Shown here: positions 17,210 through 26,837 of the stretch, piece by piece
Layout: every line of letters starts with the position of its first letter
How positions within the stretch are numbered: the stretch's first letter is position 1
Source of the DNA: a virus
Virus record (IMG/VR): IMGVR_UViG_3300049830_000285
Coordinates: 1 to 64,000 of that record
DNA length: 64,000 bases
Direction: 5' to 3' (one strand)
Translations under genes and position numbers: made by a program
The notes under the pieces: model-generated
Seen by the model: only the letters and a program-made list of their open reading frames with translations
What the model was told of the DNA's origin: nothing
Database searches by the model: none

Positions 17210-17737
17210 ATGCCACAACCAATCATTCCTATTCATCAAATGAACAATCTTGATTCTTTATTCGTTAGAGAATCTGAATCAGAAAATTACGACCATTTAC
17301 TAGGTTCGTTAAGCGCTATGCAGCAGCAATTAATGGGCGGCGCAGCAAGCGAAAAAACGGCGGCGCGATATAGTGACAACATGGTTAATCACCTTGAGGC
17401 TATCTCCCAAGAAGAAGAAGAATTATTAACGGTGGCTAACTCAATGATTTCCGTTGGGCGAACTGGACAAACATATTATCGTGTTCCAAAAACAATATCT
17501 GACTCGGAATTAATTGGCTTAAAGACTCAGGGATTGGTTGTTGGAAGCGGCAGGGTTGTTGCATTTACAGACCGAGCTAAGGTGGCGCTTCGCGAAAGAT
17601 GGCTGATTGCTGAAAACACTTTGAAGAAAAATCGCGTTAAAGATGGTTTCGACCATCCTATGAAAACTGCGGAAACTTCTGATAAATTTACACGAACATC
17701 TGAAAGAAAAAGAAAAATTATTGTATCAGAGGAGTAA
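17210..17737 (+). CDS. Unknown protein with winged-helix-like C-terminal half
   Basis: The 175-residue product was not recognised by name. Residues 1-80 form an acidic helical segment. Residues 90-135 (YYRVPKTISDSELIGLK, then a GLVVGSGRVVAFTDRAKVAL turn and helix) look like a small winged helix. The tail is basic. GAGGAAATC precedes the ATG. An AT-rich palindrome (TTTTTCAAAAA, 17157-17167) lies in the short gap upstream. It is part of a dense + strand run between terminase and portal. Confidence 0.65.
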   Translation: MPQPIIPIHQMNNLDSLFVRESESENYDHLLGSLSAMQQQLMGGAASEKTAARYSDNMVNHLEAISQEEEELLTVANSMISVGRTGQTYYRVPKTISDSELIGLKTQGLVVGSGRVVAFTDRAKVALRERWLIAENTLKKNRVKDGFDHPMKTAETSDKFTRTSERKRKIIVSEE

Positions 17738-17738
17738 C

Positions 17739-18551
17739 ATGACTAAAATGATTAATGGTGTGCCTCTTCAAGCGCATGCTGAATCTATTGCTAAAACAAT
17801 GCATGAATTAGCGCAATGGAGTAAAGCACACCCAAATTCAAGAAAATATCACCGCAACTTAATCAAGCTGCCGCCTGTGTTTTTGTTGAATAATGATAGT
17901 CACGGCGACGGATTACAAAATTTGATTGCCATAATCAAAACGATTGGAGACTATGAAGATGGCGATATTAACGGCAATTATCCAAAATTAGCCGACCTAC
18001 CAGATATCTACAATGCATACAGCGGTAAGCCAGTGCTATCTAATAAGGATTTGCGAAAAATCCACAATTGGGTTCAACAAGTTAGCTTCGGCATTCGTGC
18101 AGCTATTATGGAGCAAGAAGAGCAAAAGCCGCTTTTTGCAGATTGGGATAAGTTTACTACACCCGAGCGAGTTTTTCGAAGACTGTATTTACACAACCAC
18201 AGACGTTCATTTATCACATGTTCTCCGACTAATAAAAATGAATACAAGCCATTAAGATATGCAGATGAAACCATTAAGATGAAATTAATCGAACAAGAAT
18301 ATGAACAACGTCGAAATAAAAAATCATCTACCAAGTATGGTGCTAAGCTAACAAATCAAGAATGGCAACAATACGGATTATCTGGACAACCTGTAAGACA
18401 TATGCGAAAAGAAATAGAAGAAAAGATATCAGTTTTACTCACGCTTGCTGAAAAACACGACATTGATGGTGAATATGAGCAGGCAGATGGCATTACGCAG
18501 AGAATAAATAATATGAATGCCGAATTAGCAACGCTGGAAAGTAGAACCTAA
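17739..18551 (+). CDS. Unknown helical protein with C-terminal copy of the shared motif
   Basis: The 270-residue product is mostly helical and basic in its second half. Near the C-terminus (about 237-262), LLTLAEKHDIDGEYEQAD follows the same helix-turn-helix spacing as the N-terminal modules at 16709, 45797 and 50241. The chosen ATG has GAGGAG 5 nt upstream and overlaps nothing. The in-frame TTG at 17721 is not needed. Function was not recognised. Confidence 0.7.
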   Translation: MTKMINGVPLQAHAESIAKTMHELAQWSKAHPNSRKYHRNLIKLPPVFLLNNDSHGDGLQNLIAIIKTIGDYEDGDINGNYPKLADLPDIYNAYSGKPVLSNKDLRKIHNWVQQVSFGIRAAIMEQEEQKPLFADWDKFTTPERVFRRLYLHNHRRSFITCSPTNKNEYKPLRYADETIKMKLIEQEYEQRRNKKSSTKYGAKLTNQEWQQYGLSGQPVRHMRKEIEEKISVLLTLAEKHDIDGEYEQADGITQRINNMNAELATLESRT

Positions 18552-18564
18552 TGGAGACAAGTTA

Positions 18565-21033
18565 ATGAAGTTTTTAAGATTGAATGAATATCACCCGGTG
18601 CGAACAGCAGAGGTTATCGAAGCGCTAAGCGTTTATGACATATTGCATGAAATACGCAATGAAATCCGAGCTGCAAAGGCGAACGGGCGTGTTATTACGG
18701 CTTCAATGAACCTCTTTAGCTTAAAAATTGCAAAAACAATAGAAAGTCAATCGAGCACGACGACGCTTTTGTCAAACATGGCAGAAGAATTAGCACATAT
18801 TAAGGCGAAAAACCCAGACCCCGAAGGACAAAAACAAGCTATTTCCAGTTGGCTTTTTGGCCCACGTGGACATTGGACTTTTCTGTGGGAGTCGCTTTAT
18901 GAAAATTATTTACCGCGCTTAACTAAAGCTTTAGTGAGAGGATTCGGCGGCACACCTCCTGTTGATGAAGAGGCTGCCAACGATATTGCCATGAAAGCAA
19001 TTGGTGAGTTCATGGAGCAAAAAGATAGCGCCTCCGTGGTTTCAGCGTTAGCTCAATTTGATTCATCCAAAGGCTCTTTGATGACATGGCTTGAGGGTGG
19101 TATACGATGGACAACTCAGCGAATGGTTAGGAATCATCTTAAATTACAGAATAGCGAAACTAGCACAAATCAAAAAATTGGTGATAATGATGATACCGAA
19201 ATGGGAGAAATGCTTCCAGACAAGAGTGCCGAAGACCCATTTGATATTGTTGATTATACTGAAAAAACAGATAGGCTCATTTCAACATTTGCGCGTTACA
19301 GAAGAACACTGAAAGAGCAAATCGAGCACTCTGACAATCCAGCAGAAAAATTTAAGCTTCAGAATCTTTTGCAGCATATCAGCAATCCCGCAAATGATGT
19401 TTCTCAAAAAATCGCAACATTGAAAAACACAGCAACTGATATTGATATAATTAATGATGAATTAGCTGATACAAAAAGCGAAAAACAAAAATTATTTTCC
19501 ACTCTAAGTGGAAAAAACCCAGACGCTAATACACTTAATATGGCTAAAACATATATTGAGAAATTCAAACAGAAAATTATCAAGCTAAACACAGCGATGG
19601 AAAAGAAAGTTGAAGCTTTTAATGCAATTTATTCTGAATTAAATGACATGGCACAATATGATGCAGAAACTGGCGCAACTCGAATTGAACCAGAGATGCC
19701 TGCACCAGCGCCAATGCAACAAGAAGTTGCGCCTGGGGTAGAGGCTGAGCCAGGAGAAATGGCACCAGAACAATCTCCGATTGTAGATGAACCCATGATG
19801 CGAACCAAGGCGATTGGTAATCGTGTTATTTTAAGCCCTGCTGACCAAAAAATAATGGAAGATAGAATGCGGGCTTCTCGCGATAAATTGAGACCAGAAA
19901 TCTATCGGTCGGTGTCTTTTCCTGACAAGAAAAGAGATTTAAAACAACGTTCTAATAATTTATTTAATCTAAAAGAGGTTTCAGATAATATTACAACACA
20001 AGATGATTTAGACCACTTGATTCAAGGCGACTTTTCCAAAGCATCTGTGCAAGCAATATATTCTGACATTTTTGTGCGCGGCATGTTATATGTTAGAGAC
20101 CAGGCAGCAATGGATAAAGCTTATTCCCCTGAAATTATTTCCGACTCTGAAGAAATGCGAAGGGCTTTAAGTAAGTTTAGTGATTTTGTAATCAACGAGG
20201 TAAACAATAATCCAAATTTACAAGCAAAAGAAGCTGAATATAAATCTTTACCAGCTCAAGAACAAATTCAAGTTGCTTCAAGTTTGAACAATCTATCACC
20301 TGTGGGTTATGTATTACATAGTTTGAAAAAATTAGTTGACGATGACGAAATAAAAAAAGACGGAACAATAAAAACTCAAGCAGGAAAGGAAAACAAATTT
20401 AGAACATTGTATGAATATTTCGACCATGCGGCTCGTGCGTCTGCATATGGAGCTTATAAAGATGAAGCGCTTAAAGACGAAAATTGGGAAAAATTAACAG
20501 ACGAAGAAAAAGCTATACGAATCGAAGAATTTAAGAAAAGAGGATTTGATGATTTGACAGACGAAGAACGAGCACGAATTTCTAAAAAAGTTTATGAAGA
20601 CCAATATGGTGCTGGGCATCGAGGAATGTCTACAGGAAGATTACGAGATAAAAGTATAGAAACAAAGAAATTTGAACCAAGATATCCACAGAAACCGGAT
20701 ACCGATGGAAGTAGATATCAAGAAATTATGAATAGAGAGCTGTGGAGAATTGGGCGAGAGAAAGCAAGGGGAAATCCGATAAATGCGCCCAGATATCCTG
20801 ATGAACAACATCATCAATATCGAAACCCAGCTTGGGGCACGGATAGTTGGTATGAAATTTCTGACAATCCTGAGGATTTTAAGAATGCAAACAAGCCACA
20901 AAAAGGAGACACACTGGCTCAATCTGGTGTTATTGAATTTCTTCTTAGAATTGCAAATGAATTTGATAATCACGGTTTTTATCGAGAAGCCGAAATGACA
21001 AATAATGATATTAAGCGTTTAATTCATGGATAA
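18565..21033 (+). CDS. Large protein with sigma-region-2-like segment, unknown function
   Basis: The 822-residue product has an N-terminal helical region. A segment at about residues 105-192 reads like sigma-70 region 2: YLPRLTKAL, EEAANDIAMKAIGEFM, then FDSSKGSLMTWLEGGI and a TTQRMVRN helix. No region 4 was found. Residues 240-360 are coiled-coil-like, followed by a P/E/A-rich linker (about 370-415) and a charged region. The last 30 residues carry the shared LLRIANEFDNHG-type motif. GGAGA lies 8 nt before the ATG. It overlaps the DUF192 gene by 8 nt. A virion protein that meets host polymerase is one reading, not proven. Confidence 0.7.
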   Translation: MKFLRLNEYHPVRTAEVIEALSVYDILHEIRNEIRAAKANGRVITASMNLFSLKIAKTIESQSSTTTLLSNMAEELAHIKAKNPDPEGQKQAISSWLFGPRGHWTFLWESLYENYLPRLTKALVRGFGGTPPVDEEAANDIAMKAIGEFMEQKDSASVVSALAQFDSSKGSLMTWLEGGIRWTTQRMVRNHLKLQNSETSTNQKIGDNDDTEMGEMLPDKSAEDPFDIVDYTEKTDRLISTFARYRRTLKEQIEHSDNPAEKFKLQNLLQHISNPANDVSQKIATLKNTATDIDIINDELADTKSEKQKLFSTLSGKNPDANTLNMAKTYIEKFKQKIIKLNTAMEKKVEAFNAIYSELNDMAQYDAETGATRIEPEMPAPAPMQQEVAPGVEAEPGEMAPEQSPIVDEPMMRTKAIGNRVILSPADQKIMEDRMRASRDKLRPEIYRSVSFPDKKRDLKQRSNNLFNLKEVSDNITTQDDLDHLIQGDFSKASVQAIYSDIFVRGMLYVRDQAAMDKAYSPEIISDSEEMRRALSKFSDFVINEVNNNPNLQAKEAEYKSLPAQEQIQVASSLNNLSPVGYVLHSLKKLVDDDEIKKDGTIKTQAGKENKFRTLYEYFDHAARASAYGAYKDEALKDENWEKLTDEEKAIRIEEFKKRGFDDLTDEERARISKKVYEDQYGAGHRGMSTGRLRDKSIETKKFEPRYPQKPDTDGSRYQEIMNRELWRIGREKARGNPINAPRYPDEQHHQYRNPAWGTDSWYEISDNPEDFKNANKPQKGDTLAQSGVIEFLLRIANEFDNHGFYREAEMTNNDIKRLIHG

Positions 21034-21400
21034 GCAAGCTGAGTTTAGGGTTCGATTTGTCGCCAATAACATTGCTGACAGAACGAAGGGGTTAATGTTC
21101 GCATCTCCGTTGGATGATGATGAAGTGGCTTTATTTGTTTTTCCATACAGCGATAGATATGGATTTTGGAATAAAAATGTATCATTTCGGTTAAGTTTGG
21201 CTTTTCTAGATGAAAACCAAAAGATTGTAGATATTAAAGATTTAGAGGCACAATCTCACGCATTGGTATCTCCAGACCATGATGCAAAATATGTTGTTGA
21301 GGCACAAAGTGGTGCATTTGACAGACTAGGAATTAAAACTGGCGACTTTTTGGTGTTTGACGCAAGTCAAAATAAACTAAAAACAATAAAAAAAGCTTAA
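21026..21400 (+). CDS. DUF192 family protein
   Basis: The 124-residue product follows the DUF192 pattern: a DRTKGLMFASPL start, an LFVFPYSDRYGFWNKNV core, LSLAFLDENQKIVDI, and a final VVEAQSGAFDRLGIKTGD. The family is widespread in bacteria and archaea with no firmly established biochemical role. The bacterial versions are often exported, but no signal peptide is present here. It overlaps the 3' end of the preceding large gene. Confidence 0.85.
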   Translation: MDKQAEFRVRFVANNIADRTKGLMFASPLDDDEVALFVFPYSDRYGFWNKNVSFRLSLAFLDENQKIVDIKDLEAQSHALVSPDHDAKYVVEAQSGAFDRLGIKTGDFLVFDASQNKLKTIKKA

Positions 21401-21444
21401 TTTTTTGAAAAAGGCAGGAACCACTAACACTTTTTTCAAAAAAT
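21399..21444 (+). repeat. AT-rich inverted element, copy 1
   Basis: AATTTTTTGAAAAA (21399-21412) is followed by TTTTTCAAAAAAT (21432-21444), its complement. The same 14-mer occurs after the portal gene at 29341. It lies in the leader of the next gene. Confidence 0.6.
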
Positions 21445-21488
21445 ATTCTAACACATGCGCATTTGCGTATACGTGGGAGAATACAACA

Positions 21489-22520
21489 ATGGCAGAAAGA
21501 ATTTTTCCAACTCAGCCCCAAGAACAGCTTGGTAGCAAATTGGTTTTTAACGGTATCGACATTGATACATTGATGACCAAATTGGCTGAAACACAAGATG
21601 ACACCAAAAAAGACGGCTTGTCTCCTGAGCTTCGCGAACAGATTGCGGCAATGAAATTAAACATTGTTACTAGCGATAAGGATGATGATGACGTATGTCA
21701 GTCATGCGGTATTGCAGACGCCGTAGAAGGCGGCGATTTATGCAAGAATTGCAAAAAAGATACACGAGAAGCAAAGAAAGCTATTCCTGAAGCATTTAAA
21801 GCTCATATGTTCAAGTCTAAAGACGCGAAAGATGAAGAGGGCGATGAAAAAGAGGGCGATGAAGGAGAAAGCGATGTTGTTGAAGGCAAAAAAGCCGAAG
21901 CGCGACGACGACGAATTCGATTTACAGCAGCTTCTCAGCTTTCACCAGAAGCAGCAGCCGCTGCTAAAGAGCAAGGCGACGAAGAATTGTTTAATGCAAT
22001 TTTGGCTGCGCGAAGTGATGTTCGAGTTCGAGAAGCACAGCGCTTGATTTCCCTTAGCGAAGAAGCCTTGAAGCGAGAAGCATCAAGCGTCACCAAGAGA
22101 AGTGCCTACCGAATGTCAGTTGTTAAGAATGTTGAAGACACACGACGAGCTATTGCTAGCACAGATTCGAAAGAAAATAACTCTGATTTCAAGTCAGTAA
22201 AGTCTATGACTGATGATGAAAGAAACTATTTCCGACGCACAGCTTTGGCTAAAGGTCTCCCAGAAGAGTATGTAGATAACATGTTTGCTGTAGAAGATAA
22301 TTCTAGTGCAGATACTTCGATTGAAGCAAGTATTCGAGACATCATGGCATCCACATTGGCTGTTGATACCAAGAAGGCAGCAGTTGGCGGTTTGGTAAAG
22401 ACTGCTATGCTCGACAGTGAGAATATTGCTCGATTGAAGAAATACTGGAAAGACGACCTCGGTTATGGCGACGAAGCTTGGATTGATGACTTGTTCACCA
22501 CCAAGTATGACAAAAAATAA
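21489..22520 (+). CDS. Charged zinc-ribbon protein, unknown
   Basis: The 343-residue product has a small zinc ribbon (CQSC...CKNC, about 67-87), then a D/E/K-rich stretch and a basic RRRRIRFTAA motif. A helical C-terminal half follows. The composition resembles head-associated or scaffold-type proteins but no family was recognised. ATG 21489 is preferred because GGGAGA lies 8 nt upstream. The longer frame beginning at 21405 would run through the AT-rich palindrome. Confidence 0.7.
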   Translation: MAERIFPTQPQEQLGSKLVFNGIDIDTLMTKLAETQDDTKKDGLSPELREQIAAMKLNIVTSDKDDDDVCQSCGIADAVEGGDLCKNCKKDTREAKKAIPEAFKAHMFKSKDAKDEEGDEKEGDEGESDVVEGKKAEARRRRIRFTAASQLSPEAAAAAKEQGDEELFNAILAARSDVRVREAQRLISLSEEALKREASSVTKRSAYRMSVVKNVEDTRRAIASTDSKENNSDFKSVKSMTDDERNYFRRTALAKGLPEEYVDNMFAVEDNSSADTSIEASIRDIMASTLAVDTKKAAVGGLVKTAMLDSENIARLKKYWKDDLGYGDEAWIDDLFTTKYDKK

Positions 22521-22539
22521 TCCAAAAGGTTGTATTCTC

Positions 22540-22564
22540 TGTGCCCTGGTAATTCCAGGGCACA
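22540..22564 (+). promoter_or_regulatory. 10-bp hairpin next to a ribosome site
   Basis: TGTGCCCTGG and CCAGGGCACA pair perfectly around TAATT. The hairpin ends 1-2 nt before the AAGGA site of the next gene, with no U-run. It may be a processing or translation signal rather than a terminator. Confidence 0.7.
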
Positions 22565-22574
22565 TAAGGACAAA

Positions 22575-22790
22575 ATGAAAGAAGGAATTGGAAGAGAAGA
22601 AACCCGAAATTTGGAGCCTTATATTAAAAGACTCGAAAAATTGTTGGCCCAGTCATCTGACCGTCAACATAAAATCGGCAATACAACCGGAAACAATGTC
22701 GCTGGAAATAACACGAAACATTTACCAAATTTTTCGACCAACAGCATTATTGATTCACAACTATGGAAAAAAGACAATAGCGGGAGCTAA
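22575..22790 (+). CDS. Small hypothetical protein
   Basis: The 71-residue, asparagine- and lysine-rich product was not recognised. AAGGA is 4 nt before ATG 22575. Upstream in-frame TTG codons fall in the hairpin and are unlikely starts. It lies 5 nt before the next gene's ATG region, in the same operon as its neighbours. Confidence 0.55.
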   Translation: MKEGIGREETRNLEPYIKRLEKLLAQSSDRQHKIGNTTGNNVAGNNTKHLPNFSTNSIIDSQLWKKDNSGS

Positions 22791-22795
22791 ACACC

Positions 22796-23695
22796 ATGAG
22801 CAAATTTAGAAGAGTAGAAGAAACACAAGCCGTTCCACAATATATTGATGAACGATTTGCTGGCACAAGTAATGACGACCCATACAAAAAACTTCGTGAA
22901 GGTCGTCAGGATAGACAAATGAAGATTGCTTCTCAAGAAATGGGAAGCCGTAGAGTGGAATCTCCAAAGGTTAATGAATGGGAACATCGTGAGTCTCAAA
23001 GCGAGTATGTTCAACCGTCAATGATGAGAGAATTTGACGAACAGTTAACAAGATTTAGCGCGGCTGACGTAAATCCAAATTCAGTTCGACGTTTAGACAC
23101 TGGATATGACGCTGGATTAAATACACGTTCTGCTGGAAATCAATTATTTGTAACTGAAACCGACGCTATTGATTTGATTCGAAGAGGAGCCTCTATGTGG
23201 AACTCAGACTTTGATGATATTTCAAGAGTATGCAATGCATCTATGTCTGAAAATGATGATGTATTTCAAGACCAAGAGAAGCGACGAAGTGCGCGGCAGG
23301 CGAGTCATCAAAAATGGGAAAAGAAAGCTTCACGACGCGAAATGCTTGGCAGAACCAATGTTCTTGACCGCGCAGGCGCAGTTGTTAGAAACTCGTTCCG
23401 AAATGAATATGATACAGCAACTGGTTTTGGTATGCCAAATTATGATTCTGTTTTAGAACAGGAAAAAACTCGAATGCAGCAACAACAAGAATCGCGAGAA
23501 TCACGGCTTGAATTGAAGCGACGAGGATATAGCCCAGAAGAGCGACAAAGCACATGGGAAGAGCATGCAACGCGAGCCGTACATGCTTCAAGATTCCAAG
23601 ATGTAAAGCTTGATTGGGTTGACCGCTATGTTCAGAAATATGACGACGACGACAACAATCAGGTTGATTTATCACAAGAATTGAGACGACGTTAA
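22796..23695 (+). CDS. Hypothetical charged protein
   Basis: The 299-residue product is arginine-, glutamate- and glutamine-rich with long predicted helices (about 155-260) and an acidic run near the end followed by basic residues. No motif or family was recognised. GGGAG lies about 11 nt before the ATG. It is co-oriented and closely spaced with its neighbours (9 nt to the next ATG), so it is probably expressed with the head-region genes. Confidence 0.65.
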   Translation: MSKFRRVEETQAVPQYIDERFAGTSNDDPYKKLREGRQDRQMKIASQEMGSRRVESPKVNEWEHRESQSEYVQPSMMREFDEQLTRFSAADVNPNSVRRLDTGYDAGLNTRSAGNQLFVTETDAIDLIRRGASMWNSDFDDISRVCNASMSENDDVFQDQEKRRSARQASHQKWEKKASRREMLGRTNVLDRAGAVVRNSFRNEYDTATGFGMPNYDSVLEQEKTRMQQQQESRESRLELKRRGYSPEERQSTWEEHATRAVHASRFQDVKLDWVDRYVQKYDDDDNNQVDLSQELRRR

Positions 23696-23704
23696 GGTGT
23701 AATA

Positions 23705-24748
23705 ATGGCGTACAATTTTGTCAAAGCACAAATGGTACCCGCTGCGCAAGAACCTATTGATGCCTCTAATCCCGCAAGTGGCATCAATAACATTCAAATG
23801 CAAGGTGGAGTGGACGCTGGAGGCGCTAATAGTGGCGCTCCTGGCGCTGAGGGTGGAGTGCCAGCAGCCGAAGCCAAAAGGTTGTTAAATCAAGTTGCTG
23901 CCGCTGGGCTGAAAGCACCAGAGTTTAAAGGTGTTGTTGAAGATTTATACAATCGCGTTACAGACCCAATTATTCAAGAGAAAGTTGGAAAGCTAATGCA
24001 GGCGCTTGAGAAAAATAACGACCCACGCTCACAAACAACAGACCCACAAACTGGGATTAAAGACCCGACTGCATCAGAAATGGCGCAACAATTAGTTATG
24101 GAGATTAACGAAATGGAAAAAAGAGATAGAGCCGAAGAAAGTGCAAAAGCTGCAAACAGCAAATATTTTAACCTTCGTGAATCTGCTGCCGCTAAGGGCA
24201 AAAAGAAGAAAAGAGATTCACGCGGTAATCCATTTAAAGTTTTGATGGGTAAGGTCGGTAAGCTTTTAGACCATGGTATTTCTAAAAAAGATATTGTCAG
24301 ATTTTTGCTCAAAGAAGGTCACTGGAATGAAGACACTGTTGAAAAAGCAGTTAATTTAGTTCGAGATTATAACAAAAAGAAACGTGGAGGCAGTGAAAGT
24401 AAAAAAGATGATACAGATAAGCAAGAAACTACTGCATCCATGCAGAAAGACAATACTGTGGCAAAAAACAGTTTTAATCTTAAGCGATATGCGCAAACTT
24501 CTTTAGAGTTAGACGGAATCTATGGTATTCAGCCAGAATGGTCTAAACGCTCTACTGCTGAGTTAATTATGCGTGCAGCTTGGTTGTTATCTTTACAAGA
24601 TTACGACGAAAATACGCGACAAGGTGATAGTAGAAAAGCAGCCAGCAAAAAGGGTGTAACAGCTCAATTGAAAGATATCAAAAAAGCTTTAACGGAACGC
24701 GGGTTTGATGGCGAAGAATTGTTCACAAACCTGAAAAGGAGAGTTTAA
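23705..24748 (+). CDS. Hypothetical protein with A/G-rich N-terminus
   Basis: The 347-residue product has a disordered alanine/glycine-rich start (about 15-58), a helical segment, a basic KGKKKKRD patch (about 163), and a helical domain at about 180-225. An R-Y-A-Q sequence follows at about residue 265 before a final helical domain. No family was recognised. AAGGTG lies 6 nt before the ATG. Its stop is one base from the next ATG. Confidence 0.65.
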   Translation: MAYNFVKAQMVPAAQEPIDASNPASGINNIQMQGGVDAGGANSGAPGAEGGVPAAEAKRLLNQVAAAGLKAPEFKGVVEDLYNRVTDPIIQEKVGKLMQALEKNNDPRSQTTDPQTGIKDPTASEMAQQLVMEINEMEKRDRAEESAKAANSKYFNLRESAAAKGKKKKRDSRGNPFKVLMGKVGKLLDHGISKKDIVRFLLKEGHWNEDTVEKAVNLVRDYNKKKRGGSESKKDDTDKQETTASMQKDNTVAKNSFNLKRYAQTSLELDGIYGIQPEWSKRSTAELIMRAAWLLSLQDYDENTRQGDSRKAASKKGVTAQLKDIKKALTERGFDGEELFTNLKRRV

Positions 24749-24749
24749 T

Positions 24750-26264
24750 ATGGATAAGATGAAAGTAAAAACTATTTTGTCAGAAACGAAAGAAATGGAA
24801 ACAAAAGACAAAGAGCCAAAAGAAAAGGAAATACCAGAAGCTCCAAAGGAGAAAGAAACATCAGAGGCTCCAAAGGAGAAAAAGATGCCAGAAGCTCCAG
24901 CATTAATTGGCGGCGGCGGATTGTTAGAACTTATTCATGACACTATTGGTCGTATCACTGATATTCTTCAAGAAGCTAGTAGCGGGGCAAAAGCCCACGG
25001 CGAAAATGAAGATAAAGTAGAATTTGTTGATGATGCGCCAGAGGATACAAATATCAAAGCTCTTCCGTTTGCTGGTGAAAAATCTGACGCATGTGGCATG
25101 TTGGCTGAAGATGATTTAAAGAATATGGTTCCTGGCGACAATATTGTCACTGAAGAATCGCCAATCAATGAAATGAAGAATAAACCCTTTTCCATTGAGA
25201 TTTTAAATGATAATGATTTCGATAATGCAGACCCAGTGGTTAATAACTTCAAGAATGAAATGGGCGGCGTTGGTGGAATGATTAAGATTCTGAAAATTAG
25301 CGGGCCGAATTCTTTAGAAAAACTTGCCGTTATGTATGACAAGTTGAATCAGATTCGAATAGCTAATAGGGCAACCGAGCTACAAGAAGTATTTCAACAC
25401 GTAAATAATCTTGCTGCTGGTAAAGGTGCGAGACATCAGCTTATTGCAGTTCAGAAGCTTGAAAAATTAGCAAAAGATTCTTCAAAAGAAGAGCGTTTTG
25501 CTTTGCTGAAAGCAAAAGATGCCATTTTAGAAGGCACAGCTCAGCATCTTGATGCTGCTGGTTTTAGAATTCGAGGTGTTTTCTCACAATATGCGCCAGA
25601 AAAGATGGTAAGAACAGCTTACACTAATTTGGAAACACAATCTGGGGAACTTATTATGATGCCGCAAGGAAAACATCAACTTGGATATCCCACAACCCTT
25701 GAACTTTCAAAATTTAGAGACCATAGTGTAGATGCTAAAATTGACCCAAATACAGGCGAAGTTAAAAACGGCTATGTGGGATTTGAGCAACGACGAGACA
25801 ACATGGAAGCTGCCAGAAATCGTTTTGAAATTCATAGAAATCCAGTTAACGATGAGTCGCTTTTAACTTTAGCCAAAAATGAAAGAGCTAAGCCATTAAC
25901 TAAAAACGAGCGAAACTTCGAACAAAGACTTGATGAAGATGTTAAGGGAAGATATGACGAGAAATCATGGGAAAAAAGCAGAGAGCAAATGCTTGATGAC
26001 ACCCCTGAGGCAAAACTTGGACATCACGGTGAACCCAAAGAAGACGAAAGTATCGCAAGAACTTTATCTAAAACAGCGCAAAAGTACGATAAAATTGACC
26101 CTAAATCAGACGACACTCTTGGTGGACAAATTGCTAATAGTCACAAAGATATTAAAAAAGATATGACTCTTGAAGAAATGTTAGATGACGAAAGAGTTGG
26201 TTTAACTGACGAAGAATTAGATATGTTGCTTGAAGAATGGCTTGAAAAATCTCGGGAAGATTAA
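24750..26264 (+). CDS. Hypothetical protein with N-terminal EAPKEKE repeats
   Basis: The 504-residue product opens with three tandem, near-identical repeats of about 10 residues (core EAPKEKE, about 28-50; the DNA shows matching repeats near 24836-24900). A glycine-rich helical segment and a largely helical, acidic body follow. No enzyme motif was seen. AAGGAG lies about 8 nt before the ATG. Composition and position suggest a virion-associated or scaffold-like protein, but this is inference. Confidence 0.65.
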   Translation: MDKMKVKTILSETKEMETKDKEPKEKEIPEAPKEKETSEAPKEKKMPEAPALIGGGGLLELIHDTIGRITDILQEASSGAKAHGENEDKVEFVDDAPEDTNIKALPFAGEKSDACGMLAEDDLKNMVPGDNIVTEESPINEMKNKPFSIEILNDNDFDNADPVVNNFKNEMGGVGGMIKILKISGPNSLEKLAVMYDKLNQIRIANRATELQEVFQHVNNLAAGKGARHQLIAVQKLEKLAKDSSKEERFALLKAKDAILEGTAQHLDAAGFRIRGVFSQYAPEKMVRTAYTNLETQSGELIMMPQGKHQLGYPTTLELSKFRDHSVDAKIDPNTGEVKNGYVGFEQRRDNMEAARNRFEIHRNPVNDESLLTLAKNERAKPLTKNERNFEQRLDEDVKGRYDEKSWEKSREQMLDDTPEAKLGHHGEPKEDESIARTLSKTAQKYDKIDPKSDDTLGGQIANSHKDIKKDMTLEEMLDDERVGLTDEELDMLLEEWLEKSRED

Positions 26265-26269
26265 GAATT

Positions 26270-26800
26270 ATGTGGTATCGACAGGCTCAGGGTTTTGGTG
26301 GGGGAGTTTTAAGTCCCGTTGAAGTTGCTATTCAACGGGCTTTATCTCCCAATTCTGCATCATCCGTGACGCCAGATGCCTCAATTATTCCCGCACAAGA
26401 TGGCCAGGTTGAATCAACCGATAATCAAGAGCAATCACCCATGAATGAAAACCCAGATGCTTATGAGCAAAGGATTTGGGATACATTAGTAAATCGAACC
26501 GATGGTGCGCAGGCAGATGGTGTGAGTGTTGATGGTGGAAAAATAAGTGGCGATGGCGGGGCTGTTGAAGCAGGCGATGCCCGAAGATTATCACCTTTTC
26601 ATCAGAATCCAGAAGAAACCACAATGGAAGAGCAGTTAGAGTCTGTTCGTCAACAAAATGTCAACACTGACCCAACACAATCTATGTCTTCAACTGAAAA
26701 CAGTAGAGGTAACGAATTGGTTCGGGGTGAATTCCCACATGCATCTGGAAAAGGTTGGAATGGTTATGAAGATTTGCCCTCAGATAAAAGCTGGGCTTAA
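26270..26800 (+). CDS. Hypothetical disordered protein beginning MWYRQAQ
   Basis: The 176-residue product is G, S, N, Q and E-rich and looks unstructured. It begins with MWYR, like the 2H phosphoesterase at 41479, and with an R-x-A-Q tetrapeptide. The start codon follows the previous stop by 5 nt, with no strong ribosome site. A 9-bp hairpin lies in the early coding region. Confidence 0.55.
   Translation: MWYRQAQGFGGGVLSPVEVAIQRALSPNSASSVTPDASIIPAQDGQVESTDNQEQSPMNENPDAYEQRIWDTLVNRTDGAQADGVSVDGGKISGDGGAVEAGDARRLSPFHQNPEETTMEEQLESVRQQNVNTDPTQSMSSTENSRGNELVRGEFPHASGKGWNGYEDLPSDKSWA
26315..26339 (+). repeat. Hairpin within the early coding region of the MWYR gene
   Basis: CCCGTTGAA (26315-26323) and TTCAACGGG (26331-26339) pair perfectly around GTTGCTA. 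An outer GGGAG/CTCCC pair (26302-26306 with 26346-26350) could extend the structure. Confidence 0.65.
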
Positions 26801-26837
26801 CTGTATAACTATAATACAACATTTCTTGGTGTAAATC

